From positions 1 to 8,871 of the forward strand of contig DNMQ01000113.1 in the NCBI GenBank assembly GCA_003488145.1: DNA of 8,871 bases. Direction: 5' to 3'. Each line of letters begins with the position of its first letter. Positions within the stretch are counted from its first letter, which is position 1. A program made the translations under genes and the position numbers. This document shows positions 1 to 8,313 of the stretch, one piece after another. The stretch comes from Pseudomonas sp. GTDB taxonomy: Bacteria; Pseudomonadota; Gammaproteobacteria; Pseudomonadales; Pseudomonadaceae. The notes beneath the pieces were generated by a model. The model did no database searches, was not told where the DNA came from, and was given only the letters and a program-made list of their open reading frames with translations.

Positions 1-40
1 GCATGCCTGGGATAGCCTGCGACCTCAAGGGCACAGACGC
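1..40. other. Leader of the next gene, beyond the window
   Basis: After the terminator 40 nt remain. I see no clear Shine-Dalgarno and start pair; the minus-strand ATG at 4-2 is too close to the edge to judge. In Pseudomonas hisZ and purA usually come next, but nothing in these bases proves it. Confidence 0.3.
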
Positions 41-62
41 AAAAAAACCGGGATTTTCCCGG
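41..62 (-). terminator. Rho-independent terminator of the hfl operon
   Basis: Read on the minus strand, a 6-bp stem CCGGGA/TCCCGG (62-57 with 53-48) closes a 3-nt AAA loop and is followed at once by seven Ts (47-41). G63 and A64 can extend the stem by pairing with the first Ts. It is placed about 80 nt after the hflC stop and is oriented to end the miaA/hfq/hflXKC transcript. There is no corresponding T-run on the plus strand, so it works in one direction only. Confidence 0.88.
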
Positions 63-69
63 CTGGCGG

Positions 70-98
70 ATCATAGCAATCTTTTCTCTAACGGTCAC
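70..98 (-). promoter_or_regulatory. Candidate promoter (extended -10) between hflC and the terminator
   Basis: On the minus strand, GTGACC (98-93, four of six matches to TTGACA) is spaced 17 nt from TATGAT (75-70, five of six to TATAAT), which is preceded by TGC to give an extended -10. This is the best promoter-like match in the window. Predicted initiation near 63-64 falls at the first bases of the terminator hairpin at 41-62. It could serve the next gene on the left, which lies outside the window. Confidence 0.4.
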
Positions 99-102
99 CC
101 GA

Positions 103-118
103 CGGCACGGCCGTGCCG
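103..118. repeat. 16-bp perfect GC palindrome downstream of hflC
   Basis: CGGCACGGCCGTGCCG is identical to its reverse complement and lies 27 nt past the hflC stop. As RNA it could fold into a 6-bp stem with a GGCC loop, but no T-run follows on either strand, so it is not a standard terminator. It sits just upstream of the candidate promoter at 70-98, where it could be a protein-binding site or an mRNA 3'-end stabiliser. Confidence 0.6.
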
Positions 119-144
119 CCGGGGAACCTTCATCTCGCCATCAA

Positions 145-1011
145 CTAGTTGCTCTTTTCCAGATAACGGAAGAAATCGCTCTTCGGATCGAGCACCAACA
201 CGTCTTCCTTGCTGGAGAAGCTCTCGCGATAAGCCTGCAGACTGCGATGGAAAGCATAGAACTCCTGATCCTGACCATACGCCGCAGCATAGATGGCAGC
301 AGCCTGGGCATCGCCATCACCGCGCAGCTCCTCAGCCTCGCGGAACGCCTCGGCCAGCAGGACACGGCGCTGACGATCGGCGTCGGCACGGATACCTTCG
401 GCTAGCTCTTTACCTTTGGCGCGATGCTCACGAGCCTCACGCTCACGCTCAGAGCTCATCCGCTCGAACACGCTGCGATTGACTTCCCGCGGCAGATCAA
501 TGCCCTTGACGCGCACATCGACCACTTCGATGCCCAGCTCCTGTTGAGCGGCGCGGTTCAGACTGGTTGTGACCTGAGCCATCAGCTCGTCACGCTGACC
601 GGACACGGACTCGTGCAGCGTGCGCTTACCGAACTGGTCACGCAACGCCGCCTCCAGACGGCGAGCCAGGCGCTCATCGGCAATCTGCTTCATCCCCGAG
701 GTCGCGGTGTAGAAGCGCTCGGCATCATCCACACGCCACTTGGCGTAGGAGTCGACCATCAGCGCTTTCTTTTCCAGGGTCAGGAAGCGGGAAGTCGTGG
801 TATCCAGTGTCAGCAGTCGCGCATCGAATTTGCGCACCGAGTTCACGTACGGAATCTTCATGTGCAGGCCAGGCTTCACATCAGGCTCGACGATGCGACC
901 GAAGCGCAGCAGGACTGCACGCTCGGTCTGCGAGACGATGTAGAAGCTGTTCCACAGAACGATTGCCGCCACAACGCCCACGATCAGGGCGGTAAGGGAT
1001 TTATTGCTCAT
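145..1011 (-). CDS. hflC: FtsH protease modulator HflC
   Basis: A 288-residue partner of HflK, within a residue of the P. aeruginosa length as I recall it. A short cytoplasmic N-terminus precedes a membrane helix at about 7-25. The periplasmic SPFH/band 7 domain starts at YIVSQTERAVLLRFGRI, and a long charged helix runs at about 183-250 (SSEREREAREHRAKGKE onwards). The C-terminal KSDFFRYLEKS segment is family-typical. A Shine-Dalgarno GGGAGAG (1024-1018) lies inside the hflK 3' end, 6 nt before the ATG, which overlaps the hflK stop by one base. The pair is therefore co-translated, which suits a subunit complex built from alternating HflK and HflC. It is the last gene of the run; an intrinsic terminator follows about 80 nt after the stop. 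Confidence 0.97.
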   Translation of the reverse strand: MSNKSLTALIVGVVAAIVLWNSFYIVSQTERAVLLRFGRIVEPDVKPGLHMKIPYVNSVRKFDARLLTLDTTTSRFLTLEKKALMVDSYAKWRVDDAERFYTATSGMKQIADERLARRLEAALRDQFGKRTLHESVSGQRDELMAQVTTSLNRAAQQELGIEVVDVRVKGIDLPREVNRSVFERMSSEREREAREHRAKGKELAEGIRADADRQRRVLLAEAFREAEELRGDGDAQAAAIYAAAYGQDQEFYAFHRSLQAYRESFSSKEDVLVLDPKSDFFRYLEKSN

Positions 1012-2192
1012 CAGCGGCTCTCCCTCGTACGAACTTCACGCGGATCCAGCTCCGGCGGCAGACGGGTGCCCTGGGTAGCCGCGCCCGACGCAACTCCGGC
1101 CGGAGCCGGCGTGCTCGCACCACGACTGTTGATCATCTTGTCCAGCGGCAGATAGAGCAGGTTCTGCCCGCTGTCACCACTCACCATGACCTTGCTGGTA
1201 TTGCTCATGACTTCCTGCATGGTTTCCAGATACAGGCGCTCGCGCGTCACTTCCGGCGCCTTGCGATATTCGGCGACCAGCTTGCTGAAGCGATCCGCCT
1301 CACCCTGAGCGCGGGAAATCACCGCGTCGCGGTAACCACTGGCTTCTTCCAGCATGCGCTGGGCCTGGCCGCGGGCTTCGGGAATCACGCCATTGGCGTA
1401 CGACTCAGCCTGGTTCTTCTCACGCTGCTCGTCTTCACGCGCGCGAATCACGTCATCGAACGCTTCCTGCACTTCACGCGGCGCGGCTGCGCTCTGCAGG
1501 TTGACCTGGGTGACGACGATGCCTGTGGCGTAATTGTCGAGAAAACGCTGCAAGCGCTCCTTGACCTCGCCAGCCATCACTTCACGACCTTCAGTCAGCA
1601 CCTGATCCATGGCGGTCGAACCCACCACATGCCGCACGGCGCTGTCGGTCGCATGTTGCAGGCTTACTTCAGGCTGATCGACATTGAGCACGAAAGACTG
1701 CAGATTGCTAATCTTGTACTGAACGGTGAGCGGCACCTCGATGATGTTCTCATCCTCGGTGAGCATCTGCCCCTGCTTGCTGTAAGAACGCTCGCGGGTG
1801 ACGTTCTCCTGGAACTTGCGATCGATCGGCGGGAAGTAGATGTTCAGGCCCGGCCCGACCGTCCCGTGATACTTGCCGAAGCGCAGCACGACGGCCTGCT
1901 CCTGCTCGTCGACGATATAGATCGCATTGAACAGCCAGACGGCCAGCAGCACGACCAGGGCAATCCAAACCAGACCGAAGCCGCCGCGCTTGCCGCTGCC
2001 ACCGAAATTGCTGCCGCCGCCACGCTTCTTGCCACCGAACATGCCGTTCAGGCTGTCCTGCAGCTTGCGGAAAGCCTCATCGAGATCCGGCGGGCCTTTC
2101 TGGTCGCCACCGCCACCACCGCGACGGCCACCGCCACCACTGCCCCAGGGATCCTGGTTGTTCGAGTTGCCACCCGGCTCATTCCAAGCCAT
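1011..2192 (-). CDS. hflK: FtsH protease modulator HflK
   Basis: A 393-residue membrane protein of the SPFH/band 7 family that assembles with HflC into the large cage around FtsH at the inner membrane and modulates its proteolysis. The first 70 residues are cytoplasmic and Gly-rich (NEPGGNSNNQDPWG, then GGGGRRGGGGG), with PPDLDEAFRKLQDSL conserved in the family. One membrane helix spans about 73-92, followed by the SPFH domain (VDEQEQAVVLRFGKY onwards) and a long charged helix around the VIRAREDEQREKNQAE region. A variable Pro/Ala-rich tail closes it. The start is ATG 2192 (MAWNEPGG), with GGAG 6 nt upstream. The in-frame ATG at 2204 overlaps that Shine-Dalgarno and would add only MESA. The stop shares one base with the hflC start (TGATG). 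Confidence 0.95.
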   Translation of the reverse strand: MAWNEPGGNSNNQDPWGSGGGGRRGGGGGDQKGPPDLDEAFRKLQDSLNGMFGGKKRGGGSNFGGSGKRGGFGLVWIALVVLLAVWLFNAIYIVDEQEQAVVLRFGKYHGTVGPGLNIYFPPIDRKFQENVTRERSYSKQGQMLTEDENIIEVPLTVQYKISNLQSFVLNVDQPEVSLQHATDSAVRHVVGSTAMDQVLTEGREVMAGEVKERLQRFLDNYATGIVVTQVNLQSAAAPREVQEAFDDVIRAREDEQREKNQAESYANGVIPEARGQAQRMLEEASGYRDAVISRAQGEADRFSKLVAEYRKAPEVTRERLYLETMQEVMSNTSKVMVSGDSGQNLLYLPLDKMINSRGASTPAPAGVASGAATQGTRLPPELDPREVRTRESR

Positions 2193-2218
2193 AGCGCTCT
2201 CCATTCAAATAAAGCTAA

Positions 2219-2239
2219 AGGCGCGCCCACGGCGCGCCC
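2219..2239 (-). terminator. GC-rich hairpin before hflK, possible attenuator or weak terminator
   Basis: Two copies of the self-complementary octamer GGCGCGCC (2231-2238 and 2220-2227) flank a 3-nt loop (2228-2230), giving an 8-bp all-GC stem extended by one G-U pair. On the minus strand it is followed by TTTAGCTTTATTT, an interrupted T-rich run, then the hflK Shine-Dalgarno about 16 nt after the stem. This has the layout of an imperfect intrinsic terminator inside the operon. It could reduce read-through from hflX into hflKC, or stabilise a processed mRNA end. The broken U-tract makes full termination unlikely. Confidence 0.55.
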
Positions 2240-2243
2240 GCCA

Positions 2244-2273
2244 ATGCTACAGAAAGCCCCGAACTACCGGCAA
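2244..2273 (-). promoter_or_regulatory. Candidate sigma70 promoter for hflKC
   Basis: On the minus strand, TTGCCG (2273-2268, four of six matches to TTGACA) and TAGCAT (2249-2244, four of six to TATAAT) are separated by 18 nt. Initiation would fall near 2237, at the base of the hairpin at 2219-2239. It lies in the only sizeable gap between hflX and hflK, where an internal promoter would be useful. The match is moderate and unsupported by anything else. Confidence 0.3.
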
Positions 2274-2290
2274 AATTGCCACTAGAGGCT

Positions 2291-3592
2291 TTATTGCAAA
2301 GTGTGTTGCTCGATGAACTCATCCACCCGCAACCCTTCGCGACTGATCAAGCGATTCAATTCGATTCTAGGCAAGCGAACTTCCAGCAGGCTGCCACCCT
2401 CGTCATCATGCGTTTCCCGCTGCACCGCGCTGAGCTCGAAGAACTGCGCCCGCAGCCGCCCGAGCCGCTGTGGCAGGCGCAGCGTCCCGACAAACAGATC
2501 GTTGCCCAACAGCTCGGCAATGGCCTGGCGCACCAGATCCAGCCCCAATCCATCACGAGCAGACACCCAGACACGCTGCGGCTTGCCATCGGCGTCGCGC
2601 TGAATCTGCGGCTCGATGCCCTCCATCAGGTCAACCTTGTTGTAGACCTCGAGCATCGGCAACTCGTTGGCGCCGATCTCACCGAGCACCGCCAGGACCT
2701 GCTCGATCTGCTGATCGCGCTCTGGCTCGTGCGCATCGATGACATGCAAGAGAAGATCGGCGTTGCTGGACTCTTCCAGCGTAGCCCTGAAGGACTCCAC
2801 CAACTTGTGTGGCAGATGACGGATGAAACCCACGGTGTCGGCCAGCACCACCGGCCCGACATCATCCAGCTCAAGCCGCCGCAACGTCGGATCGAGCGTG
2901 GCGAACAGCTGATTGGCCGCGTATACATCCGACTCGGTCAGCGCATTGAACAAGGTGGACTTGCCGGCGTTGGTGTAACCGACCAGTGACACGGAGGGTA
3001 TATCGGCACGACGACGCCCGCGACGGGCCTGCTCGCGCTGACCGCGGACCTTCTCCAGACGCTGCTTGATTTGCCGGATGCGCACACGCAGCAAGCGGCG
3101 GTCGGTTTCCAGCTGGGTTTCACCCGGGCCACGCAGACCGATACCGCCCTTCTGTCGCTCAAGGTGAGTCCAGCCGCGAACCAGGCGCGTACTCATGTGC
3201 TCAAGCTGGGCCAGTTCGACCTGTAGCTTGCCTTCATGGGTGCGTGCGCGCTGGGCGAAGATATCCAGAATCAGACCGGTACGATCCAGCACGCGACATT
3301 CGAGCGCTCGCTCGAGGTTGCGTTCCTGGCTAGGCGTCAGGGTGTGATTGAAGATCACCAACTCGGCCTCGCCATCCTTGACGAGGTCATGCAGCTCCTC
3401 GACCTTGCCACTGCCGATGAGGAACTTGGCGGACGGCTGATGCCGGGCGACATTGACGAAGCCAACCGCCTCGGCGCCTGCCGAGCGCGCCAGCTCCTGG
3501 AATTCCTGAGGGTCCTCGCGCGCCGCGGGGTCCTGGCCATCCAGGTGCACCAGGATAGCCCGCTCACCACCACCGGGACGTTCGAAGAACAA
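2291..3592 (-). CDS. hflX: Ribosome-splitting GTPase HflX
   Basis: A 433-residue cytoplasmic GTPase that binds the 50S subunit and splits stalled or idle 70S ribosomes, particularly under stress. An N-terminal HflX domain (about 1-165) ends in the Gly-rich GIGLRGPGETQLETDRR segment, and a coiled, basic helical linker covers about 165-195. The G domain shows G1 GYTNAGKS (205-212), G2 ATLDPT (231-236), G3 DTVG (252-255), G4 NKVD (318-321) and G5-like SAR (344-346). A C-terminal domain follows. The length equals P. aeruginosa HflX as I recall it. The start codon is TTG at 3592: GAGGTAGG, which overlaps the hfq stop, provides a Shine-Dalgarno 5-10 nt upstream and no ATG is nearby. Translation is therefore likely coupled to hfq. 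All GTPase motifs are intact. Confidence 0.97.
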   Translation of the reverse strand: MFFERPGGGERAILVHLDGQDPAAREDPQEFQELARSAGAEAVGFVNVARHQPSAKFLIGSGKVEELHDLVKDGEAELVIFNHTLTPSQERNLERALECRVLDRTGLILDIFAQRARTHEGKLQVELAQLEHMSTRLVRGWTHLERQKGGIGLRGPGETQLETDRRLLRVRIRQIKQRLEKVRGQREQARRGRRRADIPSVSLVGYTNAGKSTLFNALTESDVYAANQLFATLDPTLRRLELDDVGPVVLADTVGFIRHLPHKLVESFRATLEESSNADLLLHVIDAHEPERDQQIEQVLAVLGEIGANELPMLEVYNKVDLMEGIEPQIQRDADGKPQRVWVSARDGLGLDLVRQAIAELLGNDLFVGTLRLPQRLGRLRAQFFELSAVQRETHDDEGGSLLEVRLPRIELNRLISREGLRVDEFIEQHTLQ

Positions 3593-3603
3593 AGAAACCT
3601 ACC

Positions 3604-3951
<348 letters not shown>

Positions 3952-4923
3952 TCAGCTCAATATGGAGAGCGATTGCAGGTATTTCAATGCGCGCGGCAGA
4001 TTGTCGCGGGACAAACTGTCCAGCCAGTGCATCTCCCCCCAGCTTCGCAACCAGGTGAACTGCCGCTTGGCCAGTTGCCGGGTTGCGATGATGCCGCGCT
4101 CCACCATTTCCTCTCGGGTCGATGATCCGTCCAGATATTCCCAGACCTGACGATAACCAACCGCTCGAATCGACGGCATGCCAAGGTGCAGATCACCCCG
4201 ACTCCTCAGGGCTTCGACCTCTTCGACAAAGCCCTGTTCAACCATGTGCAGGAAACGTCTCTCGATGCGCTCATGCAGGATGTGGCGTTGTGCGGGGGCG
4301 ATGCACAGTTGCGCGACAGTATAAGGCAAGACTCCTGAGCCTGGAGCGTCTGCGACGGCTTTTTGCGACCTTTGTCGGGCGCGGTGCTCGCTCATGGTCA
4401 AGCCGCTGACGCGATATACCTCTAGCGCGCGTACCAGCCGCTGCGGATCGTTAGGATGAATGCGCGCTGCCGACTCCGGATCCACCTGGGCCAGCTGATC
4501 GTGCAGCACCTGCAACCCTTGCGTCGCGGCCAGCGCCTCGAGTTCGGCACGTAGCAACGGGTCAGCTGCCGGCATATCGGCGAGCCCTTCCTGCAACGCC
4601 TTGAAATACAACATGGTGCCGCCAACCAGCAGAGGAATTCGGCCAGCCGCGCTGATCTCGGCCATGGCCGCCAGGGCATCTGCGCTGAACTCTGCAGCCG
4701 AATAGCTCTCGGCCGGGTCGAGGATGTCCACCAGACGATGGGGAAACTCGGCCAACACTTCAGCCGACGGCTTCGCCGTGCCGATATCCATGCCGCGATA
4801 GACCAGCGCCGAATCGACACTGATCAGCTCGCAGGGCAGCAAGCGCGCCAGCTCCAACGCAAGATCGGTCTTGCCCGACGCAGTGGGGCCCATGAGGAAG
4901 ATGGCAGGAGGGAGAGCGGACAT
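3952..4923 (-). CDS. miaA: tRNA dimethylallyltransferase MiaA
   Basis: A 323-residue cytoplasmic enzyme that transfers a dimethylallyl group to N6 of A37 in tRNAs reading UNN codons. This is the first step towards ms2i6A. Motifs in order are the P-loop GPTASGKT (12-19), [16 protein letters not shown] (37-52, with the catalytic Asp and the tRNA/DMAPP-contacting region), GGTMLY (101-106), HPNDPQRL (156-163), [12 protein letters not shown] (253-264) and [13 protein letters not shown] (281-293). The start at ATG 4923 gives [14 protein letters not shown] and the same length as the P. aeruginosa protein. GTG 4983 (343 aa) and ATG 4950 (334 aa) are alternatives in the same frame. The Shine-Dalgarno before 4923 is weak (GAG 7 nt upstream), so the start is less certain than the function. 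hfq follows after about 93 nt. Confidence 0.95.
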   Translation of the reverse strand: MSALPPAIFLMGPTASGKTDLALELARLLPCELISVDSALVYRGMDIGTAKPSAEVLAEFPHRLVDILDPAESYSAAEFSADALAAMAEISAAGRIPLLVGGTMLYFKALQEGLADMPAADPLLRAELEALAATQGLQVLHDQLAQVDPESAARIHPNDPQRLVRALEVYRVSGLTMSEHRARQRSQKAVADAPGSGVLPYTVAQLCIAPAQRHILHERIERRFLHMVEQGFVEEVEALRSRGDLHLGMPSIRAVGYRQVWEYLDGSSTREEMVERGIIATRQLAKRQFTWLRSWGEMHWLDSLSRDNLPRALKYLQSLSILS

Positions 4924-5002
4924 CAGGAAGCTCGACGGTCTTGGCCGCATAGTTTCCGGCGACAGGCGGCCAGCTGCAAGCACGGTTCGCCGCGAGGATT
5001 AC
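4924..5002 (-). other. mutL-miaA spacer
   Basis: A 79-nt GC-rich spacer separates the mutL stop from the chosen miaA start, unlike the overlaps upstream. It stays open in the miaA frame and holds two other possible in-frame starts, GTG at 4983 and ATG at 4950. On the minus strand CGGCGA and TCGCCG can pair across a loop of about 24 nt, but no U-tract follows, so it does not look like a terminator. I see no convincing sigma70 promoter. The extra codons would add a Pro/Arg/Ser-rich leader absent from the P. aeruginosa protein as I recall it. Confidence 0.5.
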
Positions 5003-6880
5003 TCAGCGACCGCGCAGGAACAGCTTGTCCAGCTCGTCCATGCCGAGCTGCGTCCAGGTCGGACGCCCGTGATTGCACTGCCCGCTGCGCTCGGTATGTT
5101 CCATATCGCGCAGCAAGGCGTTCATCTCGGGCACCGTCAGCCGCCGGTTGGCGCGCACAGCGCCATGACACGCCATGGTCGCCAGCAACTCGTTCAGATG
5201 GGCCTGAATACGGTCACTGGTGCCGTACTCAAGCAGATCGGCCAACACGTCGCGGACCAGCCGGGTCGCTTCGGCCTGCTTGAGCAGCGACGGGATCTGT
5301 CGAATCGCCAAGGTCTCCGGCCCCAGTCGTTGCAGCTCGAAACCCAGCATCTGAAACCATTGCCCGTGCTCTTCGGCGCAGTCGGCTTCACGCTGACTCA
5401 GCGCAATCGACTCAGGCACCAGCAATGGCTGCCCGCGCAAGCCTTCGCTGGCCATGGCGGTTTTCAGTCGCTCATAGGTGATGCGTTCGTGAGCGGCGTG
5501 CATGTCAACCAACACCATGCCCTGGGCATTTTCGGCGAGGATGTAGACGCCCTTGAGCTGCGCCAGCGCATACCCCAGCGGCGGCACGTCATCCTGACTC
5601 GCCGGCAGTGCCGCGGGACCGCTTTCGGGCAACGGCGTGAAGAACTCGCGATAAGCACCCTGAGCTTCGGCGGTATAGCCGGCCGAAGCTGGCCGTGGCG
5701 CCTGATAACCGGCCCCTGCGCCGCGCCAGGACGACGTATCACCCTGGGGCCGCTCAAGCACGCTGGCCGCCAGACTCATTTCGTTCTGCCCGGCGAACTC
5801 GCCAGCGGCCAGTCCGGAAACCTGCGTCATCGGCGTGACGCTGGCCGGTGCCGCGAGCTGATCTTCCGGCCGCACATCCCCCAGCGCGCGATGCAGCGTG
5901 CCGTAAAGGAAGTCATGCACCATGCGGCTGTCGCGGAAGCGCACTTCATGCTTGGTCGGGTGCACGTTGACGTCCACCACCGCCGGGTCGACATCGAGGA
6001 ACAGCACGAACGTCGGGTGCCGGCCGTTGAACAGCACATCGCGATAGGCCTGGCGTACCGCATGGGCCACCAGCTTGTCGCGAACCATGCGCCCGTTGAC
6101 GTAGAAATACTGCAGGTCCGCCTGACTGCGCGAGAAGGTCGGCAACCCGACCCAGCCCCACAGTCGCAAGCCGTTACGCTCGATCTCGATGGGCAGCGCC
6201 TGCTCGAGGAACGCCGGCCCGCATACCGAAGCGACACGACGCGCGCGCGCCGCATCGTCTTCGGCCTGGTGCAGCGCCAGCACGACCTTACCGTTATGGC
6301 GCAGATGGAAGGCCACGTCGAAACGCGCCAGCGCCAGGCGCTTGATGACTTCCTGAAGGTGATCGAATTCGGTCTTCTCGGTGCGCAGAAACTTGCGCCG
6401 CGCCGGCGTATTGAAGAACAGATCGCGCACCTCCACCGAGGTGCCCACTGGATGCGCCGCGGGCTGCACCCGCGCTTCCATTTCACGCCCCTCGGTCTCC
6501 ACCTGCCAGGCCTCGCTGGCATCGGCGGTGCGTGAAGTCATGGTCAGACGCGAGACGGAACTGATCGAAGCCAGCGCTTCGCCCCGAAAACCCAGACTCA
6601 TGACCCGTTCGAGGTCTTCCAGATCACGAATCTTGCTGGTGGCGTGACGCGCCAGGGCCAGCGGCAGATCGTCCGGCGGAATGCCGCAGCCGTCGTCGCG
6701 CACTCGCAGCAGCTTGACCCCGCCCTGCTCGACGTCCACATCGATGCGTCGCGCGCCCGAATCCAGACTGTTTTCCAGAAGCTCCTTGATCACCGAGGCC
6801 GGGCGCTCCACCACCTCGCCGGCGGCAATCTGGTTCGCCAGCCGCGGACTTAGCAGCTGGATGCGCGGCACCTCGCTCAT
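5003..6880 (-). CDS. mutL: DNA mismatch repair protein MutL (endonuclease type)
   Basis: A 625-residue MutL, close to the roughly 630 residues of Pseudomonas homologues. The N-terminal GHKL ATPase shows [20 protein letters not shown] (catalytic E33, Mg-binding N37), DDGCGI near 62-67, GFRGEAL near 97 and the [10 protein letters not shown] segment. A variable Ala/Pro-rich linker follows at about 340-430. The C-terminal domain carries [12 protein letters not shown] at 459-470, the form of the DQHA(x)2E(x)4E metal-binding endonuclease motif, plus ACHGAVRA at 570-577 and CNHGRP near 602-607. QPLLVP at 484-489 matches the beta-clamp-binding motif. By family knowledge this MutL should nick DNA itself, as in bacteria without MutH. 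The ATG overlaps the amiB stop (ATGA) and lacks a good Shine-Dalgarno, which implies coupled translation. Confidence 0.97.
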   Translation of the reverse strand: MSEVPRIQLLSPRLANQIAAGEVVERPASVIKELLENSLDSGARRIDVDVEQGGVKLLRVRDDGCGIPPDDLPLALARHATSKIRDLEDLERVMSLGFRGEALASISSVSRLTMTSRTADASEAWQVETEGREMEARVQPAAHPVGTSVEVRDLFFNTPARRKFLRTEKTEFDHLQEVIKRLALARFDVAFHLRHNGKVVLALHQAEDDAARARRVASVCGPAFLEQALPIEIERNGLRLWGWVGLPTFSRSQADLQYFYVNGRMVRDKLVAHAVRQAYRDVLFNGRHPTFVLFLDVDPAVVDVNVHPTKHEVRFRDSRMVHDFLYGTLHRALGDVRPEDQLAAPASVTPMTQVSGLAAGEFAGQNEMSLAASVLERPQGDTSSWRGAGAGYQAPRPASAGYTAEAQGAYREFFTPLPESGPAALPASQDDVPPLGYALAQLKGVYILAENAQGMVLVDMHAAHERITYERLKTAMASEGLRGQPLLVPESIALSQREADCAEEHGQWFQMLGFELQRLGPETLAIRQIPSLLKQAEATRLVRDVLADLLEYGTSDRIQAHLNELLATMACHGAVRANRRLTVPEMNALLRDMEHTERSGQCNHGRPTWTQLGMDELDKLFLRGR

Positions 6881-8313
6881 GGTTGCGAGGCCAGCGTGGT
6901 GGCGGGAATGCTCAGCGTCTGACCGATCTTGATCACGTCATTGCGCAGATTGTTGGCGCTGCGCAGGGAAGTCAGGCTTACCTGATAGCGCTGGGCGAGC
7001 AATGCCAGGCTCTCGCCGGAACGTACGATGTGCTCGCGCGGCGCACTGGCGATCTTGCCGGAATCCCGCAACCAGGCCACATAGGTTCCAGGCGGCGGAT
7101 TCTCATGAAAGAACTGCCTTACGCCACTGTGGATCGAGCGCGCCAGCGACTGCTGGTGGCTCGCCGTCTGCAGCTTCTTGGCCTCGGACGGGTTCGAGAT
7201 GAAGCCGGTCTCCACCAGAATCGACGGGATATCCGGCGACTTCAGCACCATGAAGCCCGCCTGCTCGACCCGCCGCTTGTGCAGTGGAGTGATGCGCCCC
7301 ATGTTGCTCAATACCTTCTGCCCGACATTCAGGCTCGATGACAACGAAGCCGTCATCGATAGGTCCAGCAGCACACCAGCAAGCATCTGATCCTTGTCGC
7401 CCAGACTGACGTTGCCGGCACCGCCAATCAGGTCGGAACGGTTCTCGCTGTCGGCCAGCCAGCGCGCGGTCTCCGAGGTGGCACCGCGGTCGGACAGGGC
7501 GAACACCGAGGCACCGTAGGCCGCCGAACGCGGCGCGGCATCGGCATGGATCGAGACGAACAGGTCGGCGCCCTTCTTGCGCGCGATCTCGGTGCGCTTG
7601 CGCAGCGGGATGAAGTAGTCGCCCGTGCGCACCAGCTCGGCTCGAAAACCCTTGTCGGCGTTGATCTGTCGTTGCAGTTCCTTGGAAATCTGCAGTACCA
7701 CGTGTTTCTCGTAGATCTTGCCGGGTCCAATCGCGCCGGAGTCTTCGCCACCATGACCGGCGTCGATGGTGATCACGATGTCGCGCTTACTGCTCGCCGT
7801 AGCCGGCAGCTTCACCGCCGGCAGGGTCGGGGAAACCGGCGCGGCGGGCGTCGCCGGGGTAGCGGTGGCTGGCGGCTGGGTCGCGGCGCGAGCGGCTGTC
7901 GCCTGATCGAAGAGGTCGACCACCAGGCGATGACCGTATTGTTGATTGGGCGCCAGACTGAAGCTCTTCGGCGCTACCGGCGCATGCAGATCGACGACCA
8001 CGCGAAGTGTGTCGGCATCGTGCTGGCCGGCGCGCAGGGAGGCGACCGGCGTGTTCTTCAACGGCAGCTTGTCGAGTTCGGCCTTGAGCGTCGCGCCGGT
8101 CACGTCGATGACCAGCCGATCAGGCGCAGTAAGGGTGAATATCTTGTGCTCGACCGGGCCGGATAGATCGAACACCAGGCGGGTGTTGTCCGGCGCACGC
8201 CACAGGCGCACGCTCTGCACATCGCTGGCGGCATGAAGGTCGGTTGCCATCAGCAACAGCACCAGTCCACCAATCAGGGTGCGAATGCGCGTACCCAAAC
8301 CCATGTTATTCAT
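6877..8313 (-). CDS. amiB: N-acetylmuramoyl-L-alanine amidase AmiB (AMIN + amidase_3 + LysM)
   Basis: A 478-residue exported zinc amidase that cuts the stem peptide from N-acetylmuramic acid during septal peptidoglycan splitting. A signal peptide covers about residues 1-28 (Arg near the N-terminus, a Leu-rich core, cleavage near LHAAS). An AMIN domain follows at about 31-137, then an Ala/Pro/Thr linker at about 138-175. Amidase_3 spans about 178-402 and a LysM repeat about 427-470. Zinc ligands are visible as H187 (DAGHGG), E202, H256 (SIHADA) and E368 (ETGF). The insertion at about 279-340 corresponds to the autoinhibitory segment relieved by EnvC-type activators in the family. I chose ATG 8313, not the in-frame start 27 nt upstream, because GGAG lies 4 nt before it and it forms an ATGA overlap with tsaE. 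The C-terminal LysM is normal for Pseudomonas AmiB. Confidence 0.96.
   Translation of the reverse strand: MNNMGLGTRIRTLIGGLVLLLMATDLHAASDVQSVRLWRAPDNTRLVFDLSGPVEHKIFTLTAPDRLVIDVTGATLKAELDKLPLKNTPVASLRAGQHDADTLRVVVDLHAPVAPKSFSLAPNQQYGHRLVVDLFDQATAARAATQPPATATPATPAAPVSPTLPAVKLPATASSKRDIVITIDAGHGGEDSGAIGPGKIYEKHVVLQISKELQRQINADKGFRAELVRTGDYFIPLRKRTEIARKKGADLFVSIHADAAPRSAAYGASVFALSDRGATSETARWLADSENRSDLIGGAGNVSLGDKDQMLAGVLLDLSMTASLSSSLNVGQKVLSNMGRITPLHKRRVEQAGFMVLKSPDIPSILVETGFISNPSEAKKLQTASHQQSLARSIHSGVRQFFHENPPPGTYVAWLRDSGKIASAPREHIVRSGESLALLAQRYQVSLTSLRSANNLRNDVIKIGQTLSIPATTLASQP

Noticed and set aside
424..1155. Plus-strand 243-codon frame opposite hflC and hflK
   Set aside because: It spans the hflC/hflK junction on the opposite strand, has no plausible initiation signal, and its codons mirror conserved SPFH sequence.
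2193..2204. Four-codon N-terminal extension of HflK from ATG 2204
   Set aside because: That ATG overlaps the GGAG Shine-Dalgarno for ATG 2192, and the family begins MAWNEPGG.
2268..2280. Small GGCAA/TTGCC inverted repeat after hflX as a terminator
   Set aside because: A stem of five with a two-base loop and no following T-run; it also overlaps the better candidate promoter.
4871..6535. A 554-codon plus-strand open frame opposite mutL and miaA
   Set aside because: It is antisense to two complete, motif-rich genes, has a composition typical of the shadow of a GC-rich gene, and shows no recognisable domain or ribosome-binding site.
7546..8166. Plus-strand 206-codon frame opposite amiB
   Set aside because: Arg/Gly/Leu-rich low-complexity product that mirrors the amiB AMIN domain and linker; no start signal or known domain.
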